This document shows positions 17,398 through 24,804 of a DNA stretch of 45,822 nt, piece by piece. A program made the position numbers and the translations under genes. This DNA comes from Clostridiales bacterium (lineage in GTDB: Bacteria; Bacillota; Clostridia; Oscillospirales; CAG-272). The notes below the pieces were generated by a model. It made no database searches, was not told where the DNA came from, and saw only the letters and a list, made by a program, of their open reading frames with translations. The stretch is from NCBI GenBank assembly GCA_012800735.1, contig JAAZIU010000003.1, positions 1 to 45,822 of the forward strand, written 5' to 3'. Every line of letters begins with the position of its first letter. Within the stretch, counting starts at the first letter, position 1.

Positions 17398-19599
17398 ATG
17401 AAACTTATGAAGAGATTTATCTCCTTCGCGCTCGCCCTTTTAATGCTCGCGGGGCTGCCGCAGGTTATCTTCGCCGCTCCGAAGGTGGGAGATGTGGTAG
17501 ACCATGTCCTTCACACCGACATTGTCACTTACATCAACGGATTGCCGATACGCTCCTACAACATCAAGGGCTATACCGCCGTCATAGTTGAGGAACTTAA
17601 AGATTACGGCTTTTACGTCGTATGGTACGGAGATCAAAGAAAACTGACCGTTATTCGGCTGGAAAGCGTGCCGATAGTCGGCGGATATACGCCGGAGAAG
17701 AACACACAGCCGATCGGCTCGAAGGCGATGCCGGTGTATTTCACCGATATCGTTACCTATCTTGACGGTATAAAGGTCGACAGCTATAACGTCGGCGGGA
17801 GAACAATTATATATGTCGACGACCTGGCGAAATTCTACGCGAAAGATTACGTCTGGAACCCGGAAGCGCGGACGCTCAGCCTTACTTTGAAAGGAGCCGC
17901 TCCGACGGATTCAGACTCGGGAAACGATACCGGTACCGGAACCGAGCCATCAGGCGGGCCGGTTATTGAAAAGCAGCCGGAGAGCTGCACCGCTAAAGAG
18001 GGCGATTACGCGACTTTTGAAGTAAAAGCATCCGGATATGATCTTACGTATCAATGGCAGCGGGAAGAAGCAGACTCCGAATCAACGGCCTGGAATTGGG
18101 TTGATCTTTCGGACGGGGGAGGGATTTCCGGCGCTAAAACGCCGAAGCTCTCGGTATTGGCGGACCTCGACGCCATTTATGCCGGCAGCTATCGCTGTGT
18201 TATAACAGACAGCGACGGAAAAACCGTTACATCAAATCATGTGTCGATAATTCCCTTAAAGCCCGGCATTAAAATCGTCACACAGCCGCAGGATCAAAGA
18301 AAGAAGGCGGGCGAATACGCCACCCTTTATGTTGAAGCAACCGGTGTTGACTTAAAATATCAGTGGCAGGAGCTGGTATTAAAATACAACACCGACATCA
18401 GCTCCGGAATATTAATGAGCTCCGAATACCAGAATATTGATGACGGCGGCAAATACTCCGGTACCAAAACGAATACCCTGACGGTTAAAGTCGACGCATC
18501 GAAATTGTTCGGGGTAGTAATGCCCGGCGGGACGCAGAAGTATATCTGTCTTATAACCGACCGCTACGGCATGACGATATCCTCTTCTCCGGCTATAATC
18601 AACTCTTACAGGGAAATCAAGATAACCGAGCAGCCGCAAAACGTTACACAGACAGAGAATGCGCCCGCCGAAGTCCATATAAAAGCGGAGGGAGATTTCC
18701 CGCTTTATTATCGCTGGCAGTTTTTATGGCTGGGAAGCTGGACGGATGTACCCGAAGAAAACGCCCAATTTGCCGGTGTCGACACCCAGACGCTTTCCTG
18801 GAACAGAGACAGCAGCGGCAGTTTCAAATTCCGATGCGTGGTTGACGGACCGAATTCGGAACCGGTTATTTCCGACGAAGTCACGGTTGCCTTCAAGCTG
18901 CCGCTTCAGGATTACCAGATATACCAACCTAAAACTTTCAGGGGAAAATTTTACGAGGAAGCCTTTTTCAGTTTCGGTTTTCAAGGTATCACGGTCAACA
19001 GTCTCGAATGCATCTGGCAGCAGAAAGGCAGCGACGGAAAGTGGGTCGACATTCCCGGCACCGGTCCTACCGATACCTACATTAAACTCTATATCGATTC
19101 AACAACCTCCGGCTGCTGGTACCGCTGCACAGGAACGGTAAACGGGCATAAATTCACAACGATGCCGGCTCAGCTTCAAGGAACTCTTAAATTCAGACGC
19201 CAGGGGCTGAATCAGGCAACATTGAAAATCAAAACTAACGGCGAGCTGCACTGGATAGACATAAAAGATTATGTCGTTGGCGAAGGACTGACTTATGAAT
19301 GGGAAGGACGCAAGCAAATAGTGCCCGAAAACCTTTATATCGTCGAAACCGAGTATCGCGTCGACAGACATGAGAAAGGCTTTGAGGATCAGATAATAAG
19401 GACGGAAGTCAACGGTTCCAAAGTGGGAATCAGCACTACCGCAAGGCGCGGTCGAATCAAAAAGAAAAATCCAGGACCCCTGGAGGGATATTATATTTTT
19501 TACAGCCTTAATTTATACACGGAATTATATTGCCGCGTTACCGACAGATACGGCGAGAAGCTGACGTTTACGGTTTATTTGGAATACATTGATCCATAA
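17398..19599 (+). CDS. Stalk/Ig surface protein, tandem copy 2
   Basis: A 733-residue exported protein with the same architecture as copy 1: signal peptide ending in VIFA, two stalk modules, a linker (Asp/Ser/Gly/Thr-rich), four Ig-like domains and the unrecognised C-terminal domain. I chose the ATG at 17398 over the in-frame ATG at 17392. It lies at a normal distance from AAAGGA and aligns with the start of copy 3. The Ig1 loop (18061-18090) is only 10 residues, the shortest of the three, and the loop after the second YQWQ also differs in sequence. The C-terminal domain carries a basic insertion (ARRGRIKKKN) absent from the other copies. It is probably the second cistron of the array, since no convincing promoter was seen in the 100 bases ahead of it. 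Confidence 0.9.
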   Translation: MKLMKRFISFALALLMLAGLPQVIFAAPKVGDVVDHVLHTDIVTYINGLPIRSYNIKGYTAVIVEELKDYGFYVVWYGDQRKLTVIRLESVPIVGGYTPEKNTQPIGSKAMPVYFTDIVTYLDGIKVDSYNVGGRTIIYVDDLAKFYAKDYVWNPEARTLSLTLKGAAPTDSDSGNDTGTGTEPSGGPVIEKQPESCTAKEGDYATFEVKASGYDLTYQWQREEADSESTAWNWVDLSDGGGISGAKTPKLSVLADLDAIYAGSYRCVITDSDGKTVTSNHVSIIPLKPGIKIVTQPQDQRKKAGEYATLYVEATGVDLKYQWQELVLKYNTDISSGILMSSEYQNIDDGGKYSGTKTNTLTVKVDASKLFGVVMPGGTQKYICLITDRYGMTISSSPAIINSYREIKITEQPQNVTQTENAPAEVHIKAEGDFPLYYRWQFLWLGSWTDVPEENAQFAGVDTQTLSWNRDSSGSFKFRCVVDGPNSEPVISDEVTVAFKLPLQDYQIYQPKTFRGKFYEEAFFSFGFQGITVNSLECIWQQKGSDGKWVDIPGTGPTDTYIKLYIDSTTSGCWYRCTGTVNGHKFTTMPAQLQGTLKFRRQGLNQATLKIKTNGELHWIDIKDYVVGEGLTYEWEGRKQIVPENLYIVETEYRVDRHEKGFEDQIIRTEVNGSKVGISTTARRGRIKKKNPGPLEGYYIFYSLNLYTELYCRVTDRYGEKLTFTVYLEYIDP

Positions 19600-19610
19600 C
19601 CAATAAAGCC

Positions 19611-19650
19611 GGGATGACCGGCGGCTGACCGCATCGGCCGCCGGCATCCC
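19611..19650 (+). other. Intercistronic GC-rich hairpin 2
   Basis: GGGATG-A-CCGGCGGC (19611-19625) pairs with GCCGCCGGCATCCC (19637-19650) except for one bulged A. The loop TGACCGCATCG is identical to that of the hairpin at 17310. It has no T tract. Confidence 0.7.
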
Positions 19651-19703
19651 AAACTCAAAGTAAGACGCACACGACATTAAAACCACAAAGAAAGGAAAAG
19701 ACA

Positions 19704-22106
19704 ATGAAACCCATTAAGAGATTCATCGCCTTCACGCTTGCTGTTTTAATGCTCGCGGGGCTGCCGCAGGTTATCTTCGCGGCGCCGAAGGTGGGAGACG
19801 TGGTCGACTATGTCCTTCACACCGACATTGTCACCTATATTAACGGACTGCCGATACGCTCGTACAACATCAAGGGCTATACCGCCGTCATAGTTGAAGA
19901 TCTTTCAAATTACGGCTTTTATGTCGTATGGGACGGTGGAAAAAGAACGCTTTCGGTGACACGGCTGGAAAGCGTTCCGATTGTCGGCGGATATACGCCG
20001 GAGAAGAACACAAAGCCTATCGGCTCAAAGGCGATGCCGGTGTATTTCACCGATATCGTTACCTATCTTGACAGCCAGGAGGTCGAAAGCTACAACGTCG
20101 GCGGGAGAACGATAATTTATGTCGACGATCTGGCGGAATTCTACGCGAAGGAATACGTCTGGGACCCGAAAGCCCGGACGCTTAGCCTGACGCTGAAAGG
20201 CGCGTCGTCGGGCGCCGCTCCGACGGATTCCGATTCGTCCGGCGGACCGGTCATTGAAAAGCAGCCGGAAGACTGCAACGTTAAAGAGGACGAATATGCG
20301 TCCTTTGAAGTGAAAGCATCCGGCGAAGGCCTTACATATCAATGGCAGCGGGACGAAAGATTATTTACATCAATCTTGGGAATACTGACAGGCGGTAAAT
20401 CAGCCGAAAAACCGGCAAGCAAGGCTTATGGAGACATAAGAATCGCAGAACTTGACCGCTTCCGGGTATTTAACGAGATGCGCTCGCCCGGAAATACTGC
20501 CAAAGAGACAAAAGGCTTTGAAATTTTACCTATCGGAGATTTCTTCTCTATATGGAATACCTGGAATTGGGTTGATCTTTCCGACGGGGACGGGATTTCC
20601 GGCGCGAAAACATCAAAGCTAACCGTGTTGGCGGACCTCGACACCATCAACTCGGGAAGCTACCGCTGCGTCATAACGGACAGCGGCGGCAAGTCCGTTA
20701 CATCCGATTATGCGTCAATCATTCCGATAAGCCCGGGAATTACTATCACTTCGCAGCCGCAGGATCAGACGAAGAAGGCGGGGGATTACGCAACTCTTTA
20801 TGTCGAAGCGACCGGACTCGACCTTAAATATCAATGGCAGGAACTTGTCGCAAGCAGTAAAGTATACGAACTCGAGGACGGCAAATCATTCGCAGGATTG
20901 TCCTATGAATACGAAAATATTAAGGACGACGGCAAGTTCTCCGGCACAAAAACCAGTACTCTGACGGTCAAAGTCGATCCGCCTCCGCTGCGCGGCCTTG
21001 AATTCATGCCGGGCAGACGGCAAGAGTACATCTGTCTTATCACCGACCGCTACGGTATGACAATATCTTCTTCCCCTGCCAAAATCAACTCTTACAGGGA
21101 AATCAAGATAACCGAGCAGCCGAAAAATGTTGTGCAGAAGGAATTTGCTCCCGCCGAAATCAGTTTAAAAGCGGAGGGGGATTTCCCGCTTTCTTATCGC
21201 TGGCAGTTTTATTGGCTGGGAAACTGGGCGGATGTTCCAGAAGAAAACGCACAATTCGCAGGCGTCGACACCCCGACGCTTTCCTGGAACAGAGACAGCA
21301 GCGGCAATTTCAAATTCCGATGCGTAGTTGACGGACCGAATTCGGAACCGGTCATTTCCGGCGAAGTAACAATCACCTTCGACCTTCCGCCGAAAGATTA
21401 CCAGATACGGCACCCTAAAACTTTCAGAGGCAAATTCCACGAAGACGCCTATTTCGATTTCGATTTTGTCGGACTGAAAGTCAACAGTCTCGAATGCGTG
21501 TGGCAACAGAAAGGCAGCGACGGGAAGTGGGTCGACCTTACCGGCAATAACTCCAAAAAGCTGGAAATCCATATCAATGAATCAACCTCCGGCTGCTGGT
21601 ACCGCTGCACGGGAAAGGTAAACGGTCATAAATTTACAACGATGCCGGCTAAGCTCGAGGGCACGATTACATACAGACGTCAGGGGCTGACGGAAACAAC
21701 AATGACAGTCAAAACGAACGGAAATTTACACTGGATAGACATGAGAGAATATGTCCGCGGCGAAGGACTGACTTATGAATGGCAAGGATACAATAATATA
21801 GTACCCGAAAACTGTTATGTCATTGAGCCGGAGTATCGCGTTGAGAAGTACGGCTCTGATGTTCATGTAATAAGAACAGAAGTCGACGGACCTAAATTAG
21901 GAATCAGCACGACCGGAACATGGGGACTTTATACCGTACATGTCGGAGGAACCGGCTGGCTGCAGGGACGGGATGAATTACGGTTTTATGATTTGTGTTT
22001 ATACCAACATGCTTATTGCATCATTACCGATAACTACGGCCATAAGATTACATTCCATGTTACGATCAAATATGATTGGGTAGGGTGGGATAATCCGACA
22101 GAATGA
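19704..22106 (+). CDS. Stalk/Ig surface protein, tandem copy 3 with enlarged Ig1 loop
   Basis: An 800-residue exported protein, the longest of the three tandem copies. The signal peptide ends in VIFA, then come two stalk modules, four Ig-like domains and the C-terminal domain. The Ig1 loop between YQWQ and WNWVDL (20349-20561) is 71 residues, against 23 and 10 in the other copies. It reads as ordinary coding sequence, with Lys/Glu/Arg-rich and hydrophobic patches. Its Ig2 loop resembles copy 1 (KVYELEDGK), whereas its Ig3 and the end of Ig4 resemble copy 2 (ENAQFAGVD, STSGCWYRC), giving a mosaic look. AAAGGAAA precedes the ATG. The gene is followed directly by a strong terminator. Confidence 0.9.
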   Translation: MKPIKRFIAFTLAVLMLAGLPQVIFAAPKVGDVVDYVLHTDIVTYINGLPIRSYNIKGYTAVIVEDLSNYGFYVVWDGGKRTLSVTRLESVPIVGGYTPEKNTKPIGSKAMPVYFTDIVTYLDSQEVESYNVGGRTIIYVDDLAEFYAKEYVWDPKARTLSLTLKGASSGAAPTDSDSSGGPVIEKQPEDCNVKEDEYASFEVKASGEGLTYQWQRDERLFTSILGILTGGKSAEKPASKAYGDIRIAELDRFRVFNEMRSPGNTAKETKGFEILPIGDFFSIWNTWNWVDLSDGDGISGAKTSKLTVLADLDTINSGSYRCVITDSGGKSVTSDYASIIPISPGITITSQPQDQTKKAGDYATLYVEATGLDLKYQWQELVASSKVYELEDGKSFAGLSYEYENIKDDGKFSGTKTSTLTVKVDPPPLRGLEFMPGRRQEYICLITDRYGMTISSSPAKINSYREIKITEQPKNVVQKEFAPAEISLKAEGDFPLSYRWQFYWLGNWADVPEENAQFAGVDTPTLSWNRDSSGNFKFRCVVDGPNSEPVISGEVTITFDLPPKDYQIRHPKTFRGKFHEDAYFDFDFVGLKVNSLECVWQQKGSDGKWVDLTGNNSKKLEIHINESTSGCWYRCTGKVNGHKFTTMPAKLEGTITYRRQGLTETTMTVKTNGNLHWIDMREYVRGEGLTYEWQGYNNIVPENCYVIEPEYRVEKYGSDVHVIRTEVDGPKLGISTTGTWGLYTVHVGGTGWLQGRDELRFYDLCLYQHAYCIITDNYGHKITFHVTIKYDWVGWDNPTE

Positions 22107-22120
22107 TAAAACGGCAAAAA

Positions 22121-22151
22121 ACGGCGCCGCGGAATTTTCCCGCGGCGTCGT
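22121..22151. terminator. Bidirectional terminator closing the stalk/Ig array
   Basis: ACGGCGCCGCGG (22121-22132) pairs with CCGCGGCGTCGT (22140-22151) with one G-T wobble. T-rich sequence follows on the plus strand and a T6 run on the minus strand. It ends both the plus-strand array and the minus-strand lipoprotein gene. Confidence 0.8.
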
Positions 22152-22169
22152 ATTTGTTTTTGATACAGA

Positions 22170-23636
22170 TTAATAATCGAAGCCTTCTAAAATCTTTTCG
22201 AGATTCTTTTCCGCCTTTTTTTCAAAAGCGGAGATAAATCTTGCGCCGATCGAAGTATATGAGCTCGCTTTAACAGCGTTGGTATAAGCGTTAACAGACG
22301 TGCCTCTCAGACCGTAGGCGTATGATATGTCATACGCGCGGCGGGTTATCATATCCCGCATCATATCGGCTGAGTTCTCATCGCGGGTGCCTTTGCCGAT
22401 GACAGCTTTCTCGAAATATATATCAAGAACGTGGTCATATGTGTCGGCGGCGAGCGATTCGATTATTATGCCGGTTCTGTCGATATCTTCGGTAGAAATC
22501 GGGACTATAACGGCAAAGGGGTTCTGAACATAGACATACTGTCTGTCCTTCGCATAGTCAAACGTCGGATAGGAAATTACGCCGTAATCGTCTTCCTGGT
22601 CGCGAAGATTGCGGAAGTCGCCCATCAATCTTGAATAGAAGAGCGCTCTGCCTTCCTTAAACATAGATCTTGTCGCGTCGTCTCGGGCAAGCGCGGATAT
22701 CGTCTTGTCGTTGAGCATTTTGTCTATCAGAGTGCCGATCGAGATGAGGCGCTCGGAATCGATATTGAATCTCATACTGTATTCGTCGTTTTCATTGATA
22801 ATATCAACGAGCGGCTCGTTCGATGAATAAAGCATCGGCAGGTATTCGAATTCGCGGCCGACAAATCCGAGGCGGTCGTCTTTTACCGTGAATTTGCCGT
22901 CGCCGTTTAAGTCTGCCGCAACCGCGGTCATCATCGAAAACATCTTGTCCATCGTCCAATCTTTGTCTTTATAAAGCTGGAACGGGTCATCAAGGTTGAA
23001 GTCACGGATAAGCTCGCCGCTGAAGAAGAGAGTCGCCATCGACTCATAATGGTCAAAACCGATGTCAAGGTAACCGTGGTACATCTTGCCGGTAATCTTG
23101 AGGGTTTCCTGCGCGCCGATATCCCAATACGGCTTTGTCATATCAATGCATCCGAGGTCATTTATCGGCATCAGGTAGCCGCCTGCCACAAGGTCCATGA
23201 CCTCTTCGCAAAGCACGTAAACGAAATCATAGTCGTTCGAACCGGATATAACAGAATTTTTGAGTTTGCTTGCGGCGGAATCGTTGACGCAGGACATTTT
23301 GATGTTGAATTTGTCTTCAACCCGACGGTTCCGCTCATAAATGGCGTCGTCGAGCGCATCGCCGGTCATCTCTTCAAAATCGAGGGCGGAGTGATACTCG
23401 ATATTCAAACCGTTTGTCGCCATATGGAACTCATACCCGCCGTAATCGACAGCTTCGATTTCACTGGAATAGATTCTTTTCGTATTCCCTTCTGAAGTGG
23501 TTTCGGCGGCAGCAGCCGCATTATTCGCGCCGGGAGTATTTGTCTTTTCGTCCGAGGCGCTGCCGCAGGCAAAAATTACCCCGGCAATTAAAAGAGCTGC
23601 TGAAAGAAGTGAAAGAAGTCTAAGGGAAATTTTCAT
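22170..23636 (-). CDS. Extracellular solute-binding lipoprotein (ABC type)
   Basis: A 488-residue lipoprotein, taking the ATG at 23636 (MKISLRLLS, preceded by AAAAGG). A longer in-frame start at 23720 would place 28 extra residues ahead of the signal peptide. The lipobox is IFAC with Cys at 24, followed by an Asn/Ala-rich linker. A DLNGDGKFTVKD motif starts at residue 242. It lies downstream of the wall-protein gene on the same strand, but a terminator hairpin (23668-23707) intervenes and no promoter was found between. It may therefore be expressed by partial read-through. No permease is adjacent. The ligand is unknown. Confidence 0.85.
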   Translation of the reverse strand: MKISLRLLSLLSAALLIAGVIFACGSASDEKTNTPGANNAAAAAETTSEGNTKRIYSSEIEAVDYGGYEFHMATNGLNIEYHSALDFEEMTGDALDDAIYERNRRVEDKFNIKMSCVNDSAASKLKNSVISGSNDYDFVYVLCEEVMDLVAGGYLMPINDLGCIDMTKPYWDIGAQETLKITGKMYHGYLDIGFDHYESMATLFFSGELIRDFNLDDPFQLYKDKDWTMDKMFSMMTAVAADLNGDGKFTVKDDRLGFVGREFEYLPMLYSSNEPLVDIINENDEYSMRFNIDSERLISIGTLIDKMLNDKTISALARDDATRSMFKEGRALFYSRLMGDFRNLRDQEDDYGVISYPTFDYAKDRQYVYVQNPFAVIVPISTEDIDRTGIIIESLAADTYDHVLDIYFEKAVIGKGTRDENSADMMRDMITRRAYDISYAYGLRGTSVNAYTNAVKASSYTSIGARFISAFEKKAEKNLEKILEGFDY

Positions 23637-23667
23637 ATAAAATACCTTTTTAATATAGCATTGCCTT

Positions 23668-23707
23668 AAAAAACGGACGGCCGGGTTATTCAAGTCCCTG
23701 CCGTCCG
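23668..23707 (-). terminator. Terminator after the wall-protein gene
   Basis: CGGACGGC (23674-23681) pairs with GCCGTCCG (23700-23707) around an 18-base loop. A T6 run follows on the minus strand. It sits between the wall-protein gene and the lipoprotein gene at 22170. Confidence 0.75.
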
Positions 23708-23750
23708 GCATCGCAGTCAATCCGGGCTATAGCGCGGATTCAGTCTTTAC

Positions 23751-24734
23751 TTATCTGTGCTTTTTGATAATAACGGCTGCGCCGAGAGTAGCTACGAGAG
23801 CTACCATTGCGATGGAAACGATGTCGCCGGTCTGCGCGGCGGGAGCGGATTTTGCCGGAGCTGCTGCGGCAACCGGAGCTTCTGCTGCTGCGGGAGCTGC
23901 CTCTGCCGGAGCTTCTGCGGGAGCTGCTTCTGCGGGAGCCGCTTCAACAACTTCTTCCTCGACTTCTACTGCGGGAACAGGAAGGGGAGCTTTATAATCG
24001 TCTACAAACTCGATGTTGTCGATGGTGAACTTCTCGCCGCCCATGAGCATGTCGGAGTAGTCCCAGAAAAGGTATACGCCCTGAACGTCAGCCATATTGG
24101 CAGGGGTTCCTGCATCAAGCGCGTTCCAGTTGGTGTTGTCACGAATCCAGAAGTCAGCAACAGGGAATGCGAAATAGCCCTTGAATCCGAATACGTCGGA
24201 ATCCTGAGCGTCGCCGAAGCAGCCGTCGCCGCCGTGGAACATCTCAACCCAATCGGAAGAGCCGTCCGCAAGGTAGTAGAAAGGCATGCCGTCGATGTCG
24301 CCTTCGTCGGTGGTGAAGAGCGAATAGGAGCTGTCAAATACGCCCCAGTTAGCCTTACGGAAGCCGACGTCGGTAAGATCCATCCAGACGCGGAGATAAT
24401 TTGCGCCGGTGTAATCGGTTGTCAGACCAGCCTTCTTTGCGAAAAGATAAAGACCGACGTTTGACATACCGTCTTCATAGACTACCAGACCCTTGGAGCC
24501 GTCAACGCCTTTACCGGCTGTGATCTCGGCATACGCGGGGGTGTCTTCATGGAGATTACCGCCGTTCCATTCGCCGATCCAATAGTCGGCAGCGTCTTCG
24601 TCGTTATAGCAGGGGTTGCCGCCCGCAACAAACTCGCTCCACGAATCGAAATCGGTGAAGAGCGCCGCTGCGGAAGAGAGTGTCAGAGCCGCGACAAGAG
24701 CAGCGACTATGACGAGGGTTAATGTTTTCTTCAT
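23751..24734 (-). CDS. Wall protein with carbohydrate-binding-like domain and sortase-type tail
   Basis: A 327-residue exported protein, taking the ATG at 24734 (MKKTLTL, preceded by GGAGGAAA). The signal peptide ends at SSAAA-LF (about residue 25). Residues about 26-235 form a beta-rich, Trp- and Tyr-rich domain (FDSWSEFVAGG, ANYLRVWMDL, DNTNWNALDAG, FTIDNIEFVDD) resembling beta-sandwich carbohydrate-binding modules. A linker of Ala/Pro/Glu repeats (about 240-292) spans the wall. The C-terminus is AAQTGD, a hydrophobic helix and KKHR. This is the layout of a sortase substrate (sorting motif, membrane helix, positive tail), although the motif departs from LPxTG and resembles the PQTGD variants. 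A class C sortase is encoded 2.2 kb upstream on the same strand. Anchoring by that sortase is inference. Confidence 0.75.
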   Translation of the reverse strand: MKKTLTLVIVAALVAALTLSSAAALFTDFDSWSEFVAGGNPCYNDEDAADYWIGEWNGGNLHEDTPAYAEITAGKGVDGSKGLVVYEDGMSNVGLYLFAKKAGLTTDYTGANYLRVWMDLTDVGFRKANWGVFDSSYSLFTTDEGDIDGMPFYYLADGSSDWVEMFHGGDGCFGDAQDSDVFGFKGYFAFPVADFWIRDNTNWNALDAGTPANMADVQGVYLFWDYSDMLMGGEKFTIDNIEFVDDYKAPLPVPAVEVEEEVVEAAPAEAAPAEAPAEAAPAAAEAPVAAAAPAKSAPAAQTGDIVSIAMVALVATLGAAVIIKKHR

Positions 24735-24804
24735 TGGTTTTTCCTCCAAAAACTGAAAATAATTTATTTGTGCAAATTGGTTGACTTTTATTTGCGCCTT
24801 TGAT

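Larger units (their letters stand above)
15079..22106 (+). repeat. Tandem array of three stalk/Ig paralogues
   Basis: Three head-to-tail genes of about 2.2-2.4 kb share order of domains, ribosome binding site context and intercistronic hairpins. The signal-peptide and stalk regions are almost identical even in DNA (15079-15580, 17398-17900, 19704-20200), while parts of the Ig region and C-terminus differ. This points to tandem duplication with later divergence or with sequence exchange at the 5' ends. Confidence 0.9.

Noticed and set aside
23757-24464. A Cys- and Gly-rich 235-codon plus-strand frame
   Set aside because: It is the antisense of the Ala/Pro/Glu linker of the wall protein; the repetitive composition explains the open frame.
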